DNA of 32,709 bases from Hyphomicrobiaceae bacterium (GTDB lineage Bacteria; Pseudomonadota; Alphaproteobacteria; Rhizobiales; Hyphomicrobiaceae). The notes beneath the pieces are model-generated. The model saw only the letters and a list, made by a program, of their open reading frames with translations. It had not been told where the DNA came from and made no database searches. Shown piece after piece: positions 22,977-32,138 of this stretch (positions are counted from its first letter, which is position 1; every line of letters begins with the position of its first letter). The translations under genes were made by a program, and so were the position numbers. The stretch is from the NCBI GenBank assembly GCA_025351355.1, contig JANXWC010000018.1:1-32709 (forward strand). Reading direction: 5' to 3'.

Positions 22977-24815
22977 ATGAACATGCGCAACATCGCCATC
23001 ATCGCGCACGTCGATCATGGCAAAACGACCCTCGTGGATGCTTTGCTGAAACAATCTGGCGCCTTTCGCGAAAACCAGAAGGTCGAGAAGCAGGCCATGG
23101 ACACCAACGATCTCGAGCGGGAGCGCGGGATCACCATTCTCGCCAAGTGCACGTCCATTCTGCATGGCGATACGCGGATCAATATCGTCGACACGCCCGG
23201 TCACGCCGACTTCGGTGGCGAAGTCGAACGCATTCTGAACATGGTCGATGGCGTGGTGCTGCTTTGCGACGCTTCCGAAGGGCCGCTACCGCAGACCAAG
23301 TTCGTGCTCTCCAAGGCATTGAAACTTGGCCTCCGTCCGATCGTCGTCATCAACAAAATCGACCGCCCGGACGAGCGTCACGATGCCGTCCTCAACGAAA
23401 TTTTCGACCTCTTCGACGGCCTCGACGCAACGCCCGAGCAACTCGATTTCCCGACACTCTATGGTTCGGGGCGCGACGGTTGGATGGCTGTCGATCCAAA
23501 GGGGCCGAAGGGCGACCTGACGCCGTTGTTCGATTTGATTATCCAGCACGTTCCGCCGCCCATCGCGCACGATGGCGCCTTCCTGATGCTCGCAACGACA
23601 CTGGAAGCCGACCCCTATCTGGGCCGTATCCTGACGGGCCGCATCTGGTCGGGCTCGGTCAAACCCGGGCAAACCATCAAAGCGTTGCGGCGCGATGGAA
23701 CGCTGATCGAAACGCAGCGTGTCACTAAGGTACTGGCATTCCGTGGCCTTGAGCGCACGGCCATCGAGGAAGCCTTCGCCGGCGACATCGTTGCCATCGC
23801 CGGCATTACTGAATCGACCGTCGCCGATACATTGTGCGATCCCTCCGTGACCGAGCCGATCCAGGCCCAACCGATCGACCCGCCAACCCTCGCGATGATG
23901 TTCCGCATCAACGATGGGCCGTTCGTCGGTCAGGAAGGCGATAAGGTCCAGAGCCGCGTCATTCGCGATCGCTTGTTGAAGGAGGCTGAGCGCAATGTCG
24001 CTATCCGCATTACCGAAAATGCCGATAAGGATGCCTACGAGGTGGCAGGGCGTGGCGAATTGCAGTTGGGCATTCTGATCGAGAACATGCGGCGCGAAGG
24101 TTTCGAGCTGACGGTGTCGCGGCCGCAAGTCGTCATGAAGATTGACGAAGAGACCAAAGAACGTCTGGAACCAATCGAGGAAGTGATCATCGACGTCGAT
24201 GAGCAGCACTCCGGCGTGGTGGTGCAGAAGCTGTCCGAACGGAAGGGCGAACTTAAGGAAATGCGTCCTTCGGGCGGCGGACGTAATCGACTGGTGTTCC
24301 TGGTGCCGACACGCGGGTTGATCGGCTATCAAGGAGACTTGTTGACCGATACCCGGGGCACCGCTGTTATGAACAGGCTGTTCCATCACTACGGCGTCCA
24401 CAAGGGCGAGATACCCCGGCGTATCAACGGTGTGTTGATTTCCAACGCACAGGGCGAATCGACGGTATATTCGATGTTCAAGCTGCAAGATCGCGGCGCC
24501 ATGCTAATCGACCCGCAAACGCGCGTGTATGAAGGCATGATCATCGGTCAGCACAGCCGCAATAACGATCTTGTCGTCAACGTCGTCGAAGGTAAAAAGC
24601 TAACCAACGTGCGCGCCGCCGGCAAGGACGAGAACGAGATCCTGACGCCGCCGATCCGCATGACGCTGGAAAAAGCGATGAGCTACATCCAGGACGACGA
24701 ACTCGTGGAAATCACGCCGAAGTCAATCAGGCTGCGCAAACGCTACCTCGATCCGAACGAGCGCAAGCGTTTCGAGCGCTCTTCTAACGCACAGCGCGAA
24801 GCCGGCGCTGCTTGA
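22977..24815 (+). CDS. typA: Ribosome-associated GTPase TypA/BipA
   Basis: A 612-residue translational GTPase of the elongation-factor family that acts in ribosome biogenesis and stress adaptation. Seen here: G1 [10 protein letters not shown] (10-19), G2 RGITIL, G3 [12 protein letters not shown]4 NKID, G5-region sequence, domain II, then the EF-G-like domains III and V ([42 protein letters not shown]) and the BipA-specific C-terminal domain ([16 protein letters not shown]-like, [16 protein letters not shown]). Length is normal. The start at 22977 matches the family [17 protein letters not shown]; the longer upstream frame is unsupported. The ribosome site is only AAAGG with wide spacing. It shares a divergent promoter region with the J-domain gene. 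Confidence 0.97.
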   Translation: MNMRNIAIIAHVDHGKTTLVDALLKQSGAFRENQKVEKQAMDTNDLERERGITILAKCTSILHGDTRINIVDTPGHADFGGEVERILNMVDGVVLLCDASEGPLPQTKFVLSKALKLGLRPIVVINKIDRPDERHDAVLNEIFDLFDGLDATPEQLDFPTLYGSGRDGWMAVDPKGPKGDLTPLFDLIIQHVPPPIAHDGAFLMLATTLEADPYLGRILTGRIWSGSVKPGQTIKALRRDGTLIETQRVTKVLAFRGLERTAIEEAFAGDIVAIAGITESTVADTLCDPSVTEPIQAQPIDPPTLAMMFRINDGPFVGQEGDKVQSRVIRDRLLKEAERNVAIRITENADKDAYEVAGRGELQLGILIENMRREGFELTVSRPQVVMKIDEETKERLEPIEEVIIDVDEQHSGVVVQKLSERKGELKEMRPSGGGRNRLVFLVPTRGLIGYQGDLLTDTRGTAVMNRLFHHYGVHKGEIPRRINGVLISNAQGESTVYSMFKLQDRGAMLIDPQTRVYEGMIIGQHSRNNDLVVNVVEGKKLTNVRAAGKDENEILTPPIRMTLEKAMSYIQDDELVEITPKSIRLRKRYLDPNERKRFERSSNAQREAGAA

Positions 24816-24827
24816 TTAGGCAAACAT

Positions 24828-24849
24828 CCGATTTGCTCCAAGAAATCGG
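24828..24849. repeat. Inverted repeat just after typA
   Basis: CCGATTT (24828-24834) and AAATCGG (24843-24849) are perfect inverted arms with an eight-base loop, 13 bases after the typA stop. There is no T-run after it, so it is a 3' stem rather than a standard terminator. Confidence 0.4.
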
Positions 24850-25153
24850 GGAACTTGACCGTGCGCTTACGCGCCGCCCCGGATGGGGTTGGGCTCCGCT
24901 GGCGTTCATTTCCAAGATAGGGATTGTCATCTACTTTTTCTTCGCGATCTGTCCGGGTGGATCCATCGCCAACAAATGGGTCGCATCAATAACGCCAGCC
25001 ATTTTGACATGAGCAATGTTCGGGCCAGCATTCAACGCGCAACGAAGGATCTTCGATCAATTGAAATCATAACCGCGTCATCAGCGTCGACCTTCGCTTG
25101 CCAAGTGGCGATTGTGGGTCAAAGCTGCGGGCTTGCGTTTGAAGGAAGTTGCC

Positions 25154-25158
25154 GGAGG
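25154..25158 (+). promoter_or_regulatory. Ribosome binding site of the YiiX-like gene
   Basis: GGAGG seven bases before ATG 25166. It fixes the start of the following gene against an in-frame upstream TTG (25112). Confidence 0.75.
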
Positions 25159-25165
25159 ATTGGCC

Positions 25166-25999
25166 ATGACGATGCTCGACACTGCGCTCGATCACGCCGG
25201 CGGCTGGCTGGCTCGTCGAGTAAGTTCAAGGCCGGCCGCGGATATGCCCTTCATTCCATCCGATATGAAGGTGATCGCCTCGTGCCTGCAGCCGGCGGAC
25301 GTTATATTAGTCGACAGTAACTCGTTAATCGCGGCAGCGATCAAGTATCTGACGCAATCGACTTGGGCCCACGCCGCAATTTATGTCGGCGATGCACTCG
25401 GCGGAAAACCCGGCGATCCGGAAGCGTTGTGTCTAGTCGAAAGCAATCTTGGCGAAGGCTGCGTTGCGGCGCCGTTGTCAAAATACGATCACGATACGTT
25501 GCGGATCTGTCGACCCTCGGGCCTGAGTGCTGCAGATCGTGCGGCTGTGGTCCGACATGTCATCAATCGCATCGGCATAAAATACGATACGCGCAACGTG
25601 ATCGATCTCGCGCGCTATCTCATGCCAACTCCCCCAATCCCTGCCCGTTTCAGGCGGCGCATGATCGCTCTGGGCTCGGGCGAACCAACGCGAGCAATCT
25701 GTTCAACGTTGATCGCGGAGGCGTTTGCCAGCGTTCGCTATCCCATTCTGCCTCGGGTCGAGAAAGTCATGCGGCAAGACTGCACCGATTGCCCGATCAC
25801 CACAGCGGAAATACTTCACATACGCCATCATAGTCTCTATGCACCGCGCGATTTTGACCTGTCGCCCTTCTTCGACGTGGTCAAGCCCGGGATCGGTTCG
25901 GGCTTCGACTACCTGTCGCTTGAATGGGCCGATCGCTGCTCCATTCCAGCGCCACACGCGCCTCTGCCGTCGATGCCCACCTATCAGTCCGCCCGATGA
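25166..25999 (+). CDS. YiiX/YebB-like permuted papain-fold (NlpC/P60 clan) cysteine hydrolase
   Basis: A 277-residue protein of the permuted NlpC/P60 group (YaeF/YiiX, peptidase C92). Seen here: the GDVIL-like strand ADVILVDSNSLIAAAIKYLTQSTWAHAAIYVGD, whose His69 is the expected catalytic base, and ICSTLIAEAF with Cys179 as the expected nucleophile; His before Cys is the permuted order. Members act on lipids or amide bonds in the envelope or on unknown amides; substrate unknown. No clear signal peptide is seen, although the N-terminus (about 1-45) is not part of the fold. The start is set by GGAGG at 25154. It may share a transcript with the glycosyltransferase gene, which starts 146 bases later. 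Confidence 0.8.
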   Translation: MTMLDTALDHAGGWLARRVSSRPAADMPFIPSDMKVIASCLQPADVILVDSNSLIAAAIKYLTQSTWAHAAIYVGDALGGKPGDPEALCLVESNLGEGCVAAPLSKYDHDTLRICRPSGLSAADRAAVVRHVINRIGIKYDTRNVIDLARYLMPTPPIPARFRRRMIALGSGEPTRAICSTLIAEAFASVRYPILPRVEKVMRQDCTDCPITTAEILHIRHHSLYAPRDFDLSPFFDVVKPGIGSGFDYLSLEWADRCSIPAPHAPLPSMPTYQSAR

Positions 26000-26145
26000 G
26001 CGGAGACTGTTAGGTCGAAGCGCCGACAGCAAAGATATTCACAATGCATCCGTTCCTCGACATTGAGCAGTGCCAGCCGGCTTCACCCTTTTTTCATCTC
26101 AGTGATGTCTTGATGGGTAGCTTCGCTCGCCCGCCAGGTGCACGC

Positions 26146-27375
26146 ATGATCAATGAAGTGAGCAAAACGACGCGCGCTGCCTTTATCGCGAGTGCGGTCG
26201 CTATTGGGCTTGTGCTGTTTTACGCGTGGGGCCTTTCGGTCATGTATGGCCGCACATCGGGCTGGTTGATCGATCACAGCGGTCAGCCCAGGGCAAACGA
26301 ATTCATGGGTGTCAGGGCTGCAGGCGAACTGGTATTGCAGGGGCATGCCATCGACGCCTACGATTGGCAGCGCCATCAGGCGCAAATGGTCGAGATCGCC
26401 GGACGGTCGGGCATGCCGTATTTTCAATTTCCTTATCCACCGACCTATTTCTTTGTAGCGGCCGCCCTAGCCGTTCTTCCTTATTTGCCGAGTGCCATGC
26501 TGTGGCTCGTTGTCACTTTCGCGCTGTACGCTGGCGCGACCGCACGCATATCAGGCATTCGGCAAGCAGCGCTGTGGGCGTCGGCCACGCCCGCAGCAGC
26601 TATCAACACGTTCGTTGCCCACACCGGCTTCTGGACCGCGGGGATCATGGGGTTCGCACTTCAGGAGATCCCTAAGCGACCGGCGTTCGCCGGCGCGCTG
26701 CTGGCAATACTGTCATTCAAACCCCAACTGGGTTTGTTGGTCCCCGTGGCGCTTGTTGCCGGTGGCCATTGGCGTGTAATCGCGTCGGCAACGGCCGGTA
26801 CACTAGCGCTGGTGCTGGTTTCGCTGATCTGCTTCGGCATCGAGCCATGGCTGGCGTTCCCCGCCCAATTGTCGGCTACGCAAGACGCGCTGCGCTTTGG
26901 CGACCCACGCATCGCCGTCTCGAACTATTCTATTGTCGTCTCAATTTACGGGTGCCTGCGTACAATCGGCGCCCCGGATTCGCTTGCCATGGTTGCTCAG
27001 GCGGCCACGGCCCTCGCGATGACCGCATCAGTGTTCCTGTTGTGGCGGTCGGCGGCGCCTTTTCCACTCCAGGCGGCAGGCTTGGTCTCGGCCAGCATGC
27101 TCGCAACACCGTATTTGTACATCTATGATCTCCTGCACCTCACCATCGCGTTGGCGTTCCTGGTGCAGCACGTGGGGCTCGCTCGACTTGGACGTTCCGA
27201 AATTACGGTCATCGCGACGGCGGGGATATTTATCTTCCTACCGCTAGTTCTTCCCCTGCCGATGGGATTTGCAGCCAATGTATTGATCGCGGGGCTGATC
27301 ACCGCCCACGCAACACCCTATCTGCGGGCTGCAATCGGCTGGCCAGTGAGCGCAGGACTGAGAGTGACAAGTTAG
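26146..27375 (+). CDS. GT87 (DUF2029)-like membrane glycosyltransferase
   Basis: A 409-residue polytopic membrane protein resembling glycosyltransferase family 87 (DUF2029), polyprenyl-phosphate-sugar users such as mycobacterial mannosyltransferases. Seen here: about ten hydrophobic segments; after TM1 a large loop with NEFMGVRAAGELVLQGHAIDAYDWQRH, which fits the catalytic acidic loop of the family; FPYPPTYFF; the conserved KPQLGLLVP; and ATPYLYIYDLLHLTIALAF near the end. The donor and acceptor are unknown. ATG 26146 is preferred (AGGTG upstream); ATG 26044 and 26113 are in-frame alternatives. The stop overlaps the convergent amidotransferase stop by four bases. Confidence 0.8.
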   Translation: MINEVSKTTRAAFIASAVAIGLVLFYAWGLSVMYGRTSGWLIDHSGQPRANEFMGVRAAGELVLQGHAIDAYDWQRHQAQMVEIAGRSGMPYFQFPYPPTYFFVAAALAVLPYLPSAMLWLVVTFALYAGATARISGIRQAALWASATPAAAINTFVAHTGFWTAGIMGFALQEIPKRPAFAGALLAILSFKPQLGLLVPVALVAGGHWRVIASATAGTLALVLVSLICFGIEPWLAFPAQLSATQDALRFGDPRIAVSNYSIVVSIYGCLRTIGAPDSLAMVAQAATALAMTASVFLLWRSAAPFPLQAAGLVSASMLATPYLYIYDLLHLTIALAFLVQHVGLARLGRSEITVIATAGIFIFLPLVLPLPMGFAANVLIAGLITAHATPYLRAAIGWPVSAGLRVTS

Positions 27376-28160
27376 GCGAGTTCTAACTCGCGGCTGAGAC
27401 GGCTCACGACGATGCGATCACCCGTGACGGTGACAAGGCTCTGCGGCGGCACCGCCGTCCATCCGTTTTTGCCGTCATCCAGTGGTTCGGAAACCACCAG
27501 CGTTCCCATGACCTTTTCGCAGACCCTGGTATAAAGCGTCGGTGGTTGTCCATCGGACGCATAGCGGACGGCATAGAGCGTGTGACCATCGGTGAATGCT
27601 GAGGTGAACCGTAACGGTTCGTCGATTTTGCCGCGCGCCATTTCCGTTTCTATCAATGCCAGTGTTTTCTGAATGGCGGCGGCCGGGTCATGCTCAAGAC
27701 CGTGCGCGAGCATCAACAGAAATATAGCTTCGCTGTCGGTAGTACCCGCGCGGTGGCTGAAAAGTTCATCGGGGATGGCCATGTCGATGCGGCGTCGGAT
27801 GCGATCATAGCCACCGACTTGGCCATTGTGCATGAACAGCCACGGACCGTACGTGAAAGGATGACAATTGGCGCGCGTCGTTGCGGTTCCAGTGGAGGCG
27901 CGCACGTGGGCAAAGAACAGGCGCGATTGAATCTGATGCGCCAGCGAGAGTAGATTTTCATCGCTCCAGGCCGGACGGATGTCGCGAAAGACACCGGGCT
28001 TGATCCGATCGCCATACCAGCCCAATCCAAAGCCGTCGGCGTTGACCTCTGTCTTAGCTTCGCGGCAGCGGCGGCTTTGCGCCACTAGGCTCTGGCAGGG
28101 CTGGGTGACGAACTCCTCAAGAAAGACGGGTTCGCCTTGATATGCAATCCATCGGCACAT
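27372..28160 (-). CDS. Class II glutamine amidotransferase (YafJ/EgtC-like)
   Basis: A 262-residue N-terminal-nucleophile amidotransferase that releases ammonia from glutamine or a related gamma-glutamyl substrate. Seen here: MCRWIAYQG with catalytic Cys2 (after Met removal), NADGFGLGWYGD, HVRASTGTATTRANCHPF, and FMHNGQVGGY, the standard Ntn glutaminase motif set. The start at 28160 is certain because the Cys must follow the initiating Met; the open frame further upstream is not coding. Resembles stand-alone YafJ-type proteins and the EgtC hydrolase; no ergothioneine genes are adjacent, so YafJ-like is preferred. Convergent with the glycosyltransferase gene, with a four-base overlap of stops. 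Confidence 0.9.
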   Translation of the reverse strand: MCRWIAYQGEPVFLEEFVTQPCQSLVAQSRRCREAKTEVNADGFGLGWYGDRIKPGVFRDIRPAWSDENLLSLAHQIQSRLFFAHVRASTGTATTRANCHPFTYGPWLFMHNGQVGGYDRIRRRIDMAIPDELFSHRAGTTDSEAIFLLMLAHGLEHDPAAAIQKTLALIETEMARGKIDEPLRFTSAFTDGHTLYAVRYASDGQPPTLYTRVCEKVMGTLVVSEPLDDGKNGWTAVPPQSLVTVTGDRIVVSRLSRELELA

Positions 28161-28330
28161 GCAAAATATCCCCTGGCTGTGCGCTGACCCCTTGTCGACC
28201 GGCATTGTGACCAGACGCGACCAGAAACTTGGCATGTTCGAGATGAACACACTATTTATCACCCGTAAAAATCGATTATGCCGTGATTCGTCGCACCACG
28301 CAGGAGACTAAAGTCATCCGGACGAAGGAT

Positions 28331-31225
28331 TTAGTTGAGGCGACCGGCAGCATGCGAGAGGAACAAGTATGTGCGCCCGCTTGGCGAAGACAGATGGCTC
28401 TCGACCGTGCGACCACTCGCATCGCGAGCTTCACTCTCGCGCAGCAGCCGTTCGAAATCGACCAGGAATTTGTCGACGGTGCCACGGAAAACCTGCTCGT
28501 GGCCGTAACGCCGGACCACTTCGTCAAATGTCGAGCGCCCTTCAGGTGAATAGATGCTGCGCACCATGATGCCGCGCTGGCCGGCGCGATAGCGCGACCA
28601 GATCGCAGCCGCGGTATCAGGGTCGAGCGCTGCAGCGATGATTTCCAGATTGATCGGCGCGCCCGGCGCCGCTGCGGGGTGCGGTTCCGATATCACTGTT
28701 ACGGGAGGTGCTGGCTGTTGCGGCGCGTCGGAAGCGCGCGACAGGAGATCGCCAAGTGACCACCGGTTTGATTGGTTCGGATCAAATGACTGCGTTTGCG
28801 CCGCCTGTGCTTGGCGCATCGACCCTGACTGTGGCTGTTGCGATTGCTGGGTGGCCAGACGCGCCTGATTTTCAGCCCACGCTGAAGCTAGCGAAGCCGG
28901 CGGCGGCAGTGCGCCCGGAGGTCGTCCAATGCCAGGCGCGACCGGCGGCATGACATCGCGCCGTGCACCTTCTTTGTTGGAATAAGTTGTCAGCTTATCC
29001 AGGGCGCGGATCTGCTCGTTGAGTACGCGTCGCATGGCGTCTGTACTCTCGCGCGTTGCCAGCGGAATCCGCTCCGCCTCGGCCCTCAGGCGCTCCTGCT
29101 CGGCCTGCAATTCAGCCGCCGCGCGTTGTGTCTTCTGTCGAAGATCCTCGCTCGTCTCAGACAAGCGCGACGACAAAGTACCCATTTGCGCACTCATCTC
29201 CCGCCCGACTGTGGAGAATTGACTGTGCATGTCAGTCAGTGTGCGGCTCGCCTGTTGCTCTGTCTCCATGCGCATCCGCTCAAGATCTGCGAGCGTCGTT
29301 CGTGCATGCGTTTCAGCGGTCCTGCTCAATTCGTGCGTCAGGCTCCGCGCGCGCGTCTCAGCGGCCGACATGGAGCCTTCGATATTGGCCGAATAACCCT
29401 GCATTACGGCATCGAGCTCAGTTGCCTTGCCCGTCAACTTTTGCAGCGTGTCGTTCAATTCGGCGTGCCGTGTCTTCAGCGTCGTGTCGATGCGGAAGTT
29501 CGCCGTTTCCAGAGCGTTGGCCGCGCGCATAATCGACTGGCCCTGGTTTTCGAAGCGATTGGTCACGCCGCCGATCTGGTTCAACAAATTCTCTGACACG
29601 CTGCGCAACATGTCGGCTTGACCCGAAAGGCCCTCGATCGCCTTGACCGACTGCTTGGTGATATTTTCGCTCGATCGGCGTACCGCATCAATGCCGTGCA
29701 TCAGCGTCTCGTCGATATCGACGGATTGGCGGCCCAAAGTATCGGCCAACTGGCGCGCGTGCGTTTCCATGGCCGAAGACAACGCCGTTGCTTTCTCGCC
29801 AATGACGCTATCGATTGTCGATGTGGATCGCATGATCGATTCATCGAACAACTGCAGGCGCTCGGCGAAGGCGCCGTCCAGGGCACGGGTGCGGTCGACG
29901 ATTGCAGCGTCCAGATCGTGTGTTCTCGAAGCCAGAACGTGGCTCAGTTCCTCCGAGCGCTGTGTCAGCGTCGTGTCGAGCGCCTTGGTATACTCGTGGA
30001 AAACCGCCTGCATCTCGCTCGTCCGATTGCCGAGCGCCTGATTGATCGCGCCTGTATATTCGTCCAGCACCTGCTGTAAATGGCCGGTACGGTCGGAGAG
30101 CGTGCCCTCCAGCTTGTCTGATGCCTTCAACAGCGAACCTTCGAGTGCGATCAGGTTCTGGCCGGCACTTTCGATGATGCGCGCCAATTTGCCCTGCTGG
30201 CCGTTTAGTTTTTCGATCAAGCCCGGAACTTCATCACCCATGGCGCGCAAGGTCGTGTGGACCTCATTCGAGGTCGACACGAGTTGTGTCCGTTCGTTGG
30301 CGAGTTCAGCCAGCACCTTGCGGATCCGCGTCTCGTTTTCCTGAAACGAACGCTCGAGGTTGCTGACTTCGCTGTGGACCATCGCTTCCAGTTCACCGGC
30401 GCGCCCGATGGCCTGCGAGACCGCTTCATTCATGAAGTGAACCTGCTTGCGCACGGTCTGCCCCAGCGACGAAACGGATTGCTCGGCGCCACGGTCGGGC
30501 TCGGCCAAACGCACCGCGACCTCTGTCATGGCCGACGACATCAGCTTGAGTTCTTGCGCCCGCCAGACCAGCGTCGCGAGGAAGTAGAAAATGACGATCG
30601 GCAACACGACCGTTGCCGACAATGTCAGCAGCGTCGGTCGCGCCAGCAGGTCCCAAAAACCCGCGGCCTTGGATATCTCCGGCGCCAACATGGCGTAACC
30701 GAAAAACAGGCCGAGCAATGCCCAGCCGGCGCTGGCGTAAGTGGCTACGCGAAACGGTTTGCTGGACGGTTTTTGTTCAAGTGCGTAAATCAACGCGCCG
30801 ATCGTCGGAATGTCATCGTTTGCGGCCACGCGTGTTCGAGCGGGGCCCGCAGGGCGGCGTTTGGCTGGACGACGCGCCGGAGCGGAGGACTGATCTGTTG
30901 CCACTTCCGAGGCCGCAATCACTTCCGGTTCGCTTGCTGAAAACTGCGGTTCATTCTCTTTTTCGCTCGGCATGGGCGGCATGGCGGTCACCGAAGGCCA
31001 AATTATACCAGCTGGCAACGCCACTGTTTCCGCCCCCCCCGCGTGCAAAGGGGGCGGGCCGCTCTTGGCGGTTTCCACCGGCCATTGCGCGGCAGGGAAC
31101 GACAACGCAGGGGCCGCCGAAGTCTGCGCAGCTAGCGCAGCAGCCAAGCTGGCGGCGCGCGGCGCGGTGCCGTCGTCAGGACTGATCCCGACCGTGCCAG
31201 CCTTAGCTGATGTGTCTTGCCCCAT
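28331..31225 (-). CDS. Large membrane-anchored coiled-coil protein, growth pole ring (GPR)-like
   Basis: A 964-residue protein. Seen here: a disordered Pro/Ala-rich N-terminus with a basic patch (about 1-160); two adjacent TM helices (about 164-183 and 199-220, ASAGWALLGLFFGYAML and LTLSATVVLPIVIFYFLATL); a long coiled coil (about 225-715) with apolipoprotein-like repeats of the form DRTRALDxAFAERLQ, built from repeating LDxxIxxRTxxLD units; a Pro/Gln-rich linker; and a C-terminal domain (INLEIIAAALDPDTAAAIWSRYRAGQRG to GRTYLFLSHAAGRLN). From knowledge, Agrobacterium GPR is a far larger apolipoprotein-like protein with N-terminal TM helices that forms a ring at the growing pole; TM pair plus apolipoprotein-like coil matches, so this may be a shorter homologue. 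The ATG at 31225 has a weak ribosome site; TTG 31267 is less likely. No gene overlaps it; long frames on the other strand are shadows. Confidence 0.8.
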   Translation of the reverse strand: MGQDTSAKAGTVGISPDDGTAPRAASLAAALAAQTSAAPALSFPAAQWPVETAKSGPPPLHAGGAETVALPAGIIWPSVTAMPPMPSEKENEPQFSASEPEVIAASEVATDQSSAPARRPAKRRPAGPARTRVAANDDIPTIGALIYALEQKPSSKPFRVATYASAGWALLGLFFGYAMLAPEISKAAGFWDLLARPTLLTLSATVVLPIVIFYFLATLVWRAQELKLMSSAMTEVAVRLAEPDRGAEQSVSSLGQTVRKQVHFMNEAVSQAIGRAGELEAMVHSEVSNLERSFQENETRIRKVLAELANERTQLVSTSNEVHTTLRAMGDEVPGLIEKLNGQQGKLARIIESAGQNLIALEGSLLKASDKLEGTLSDRTGHLQQVLDEYTGAINQALGNRTSEMQAVFHEYTKALDTTLTQRSEELSHVLASRTHDLDAAIVDRTRALDGAFAERLQLFDESIMRSTSTIDSVIGEKATALSSAMETHARQLADTLGRQSVDIDETLMHGIDAVRRSSENITKQSVKAIEGLSGQADMLRSVSENLLNQIGGVTNRFENQGQSIMRAANALETANFRIDTTLKTRHAELNDTLQKLTGKATELDAVMQGYSANIEGSMSAAETRARSLTHELSRTAETHARTTLADLERMRMETEQQASRTLTDMHSQFSTVGREMSAQMGTLSSRLSETSEDLRQKTQRAAAELQAEQERLRAEAERIPLATRESTDAMRRVLNEQIRALDKLTTYSNKEGARRDVMPPVAPGIGRPPGALPPPASLASAWAENQARLATQQSQQPQSGSMRQAQAAQTQSFDPNQSNRWSLGDLLSRASDAPQQPAPPVTVISEPHPAAAPGAPINLEIIAAALDPDTAAAIWSRYRAGQRGIMVRSIYSPEGRSTFDEVVRRYGHEQVFRGTVDKFLVDFERLLRESEARDASGRTVESHLSSPSGRTYLFLSHAAGRLN

Positions 31226-31609
31226 ACCCCGGATCCACCACCACTCACACGTCTCGGCCTCAAACAATCCAAACCAAACATACGCCCGGCACGATCAGAT
31301 ACCCAGTCCTAACACCCGTCTGTCCACTGAAACCGGACCGCATCTCAACGCAGGCGACACAAAAATTTTCTTTCATTTTGAACTAGATCGCCACCTAACC
31401 GCTCCCTGATATGTTGAATTTGGGGCAAAACCAAGAACGGGCACGCGGGTGTCAGCGCAATTCGACACAATTGCTGAGAAATAATGAGCAAATGATTAAG
31501 GCTTTCTCTTTAGAGCCGCTTAGTCCATTGCCGGTATCGTGAACTAAGTGATGTGGCGGGGCCGACCGGGGAAAGGTGGTCGCGCAGTATGGAATAGCGG
31601 AGGCGGGCC
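31226..31609. other. Divergent promoter region between GPR-like and HPt genes
   Basis: No gene is supported. The region is AT-rich between about 31360 and 31510 and must hold both promoters. It contains GCAATT and AATTGC as a perfect six-base inverted repeat with a six-base spacer (31457-31474), a candidate regulator site. No clear -35/-10 pair was identified. Confidence 0.4.
31599..31603 (+). promoter_or_regulatory. Ribosome binding site of the HPt gene
   Basis: GGAGG six bases before GTG 31610. It supports GTG as the start of the HPt gene, for which no ATG is available at a suitable place. Confidence 0.7.
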
Positions 31610-32050
31610 GTGCTGTTTGAACCCCAAATTATCGGATCGCAATTCGCGCTTGAATCAGGCGAACTTGGCGAGCGCCGTTTGCGACCGCGACTTGAGGGCG
31701 GGACCAAGCCCGTTGATTTGGTCTATCTCAGTCGCTTTACGCTGGGAAATGCGGGGCTGGAGCGTGAAGTGCTGGATTTATTCTTAACCCATGCGCCGCG
31801 CTATCTTGCAGCTTTACGTGCCGCCGATACCGCCAAGGCGTGGCATGACGCAGCACATACAATAAAGGGCGCTGCCCGCGGGATCGGCGCTTGGCGCGTG
31901 GGGCGCTGTGCAGAAGCTGCAGAACGGATCGACTTCGGAACGGCTCATGATCGGCGCGCCTTCTGTCTTGATATGACCTCAGAGGCATTGGACGAAGCGA
32001 TGGGCTACATCACGGCCATTCGCCTGAGCGGTCGGCCTGTTAGGAAATAG
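31610..32050 (+). CDS. Orphan HPt (histidine phosphotransfer) domain protein
   Basis: A 146-residue protein with a C-terminal HPt four-helix domain. HPt proteins relay phosphate between histidine kinases and response regulators. Seen here: helix LSRFTLGNAGLEREVLDLFLTHAPRYLAALRAA, then AWHDAAHTIKGAARGIGA with the phospho-accepting His83, and GRCAEAAERIDFG, the usual HPt pattern of AHxLKG(A)A. There is no receiver, kinase or output domain, so it is a stand-alone HPt; the first 34 residues are not part of the domain. GTG 31610 is the start, set by GGAGG. Divergent from the GPR-like gene; its kinase and regulator partners are not in the window. Confidence 0.86.
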   Translation: MLFEPQIIGSQFALESGELGERRLRPRLEGGTKPVDLVYLSRFTLGNAGLEREVLDLFLTHAPRYLAALRAADTAKAWHDAAHTIKGAARGIGAWRVGRCAEAAERIDFGTAHDRRAFCLDMTSEALDEAMGYITAIRLSGRPVRK

Positions 32051-32138
32051 GCTGCTCCGGATAGACCCGGTGCCGCAGTCTCCTGACACGCTCATTGCTT
32101 GCCAACTACGCTGATCCCTAGTATCCACCGCCGCGGTA

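Larger units (their letters stand above)
24816..25165. other. Intergenic region downstream of typA
   Basis: About 350 bases without a firm gene. A 66-codon frame starting at TTG 24812 and ending at 25012 has a hydrophobic stretch (GIVIYFFFAICPGG) and overlaps the typA stop by four bases, but lacks ribosome-site support and a family match; a small membrane peptide is possible but unproven. The inverted repeat at 24828-24849 and the ribosome site of the next gene (25154-25158) also lie here. Confidence 0.4.

Noticed and set aside
23286-24488. Minus-strand open frame of 400 codons inside typA
   Set aside because: Fully antisense to a strongly conserved GTPase gene, with no domain match.
24812-25012. 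Small frame with a hydrophobic segment after typA
   Set aside because: TTG start overlapping the typA stop with no independent support; kept only as a remark on the intergenic region.
28283-28549. Plus-strand open frame near the end of the GPR-like gene
   Set aside because: It is mostly antisense to the GPR-like gene and has no signature.
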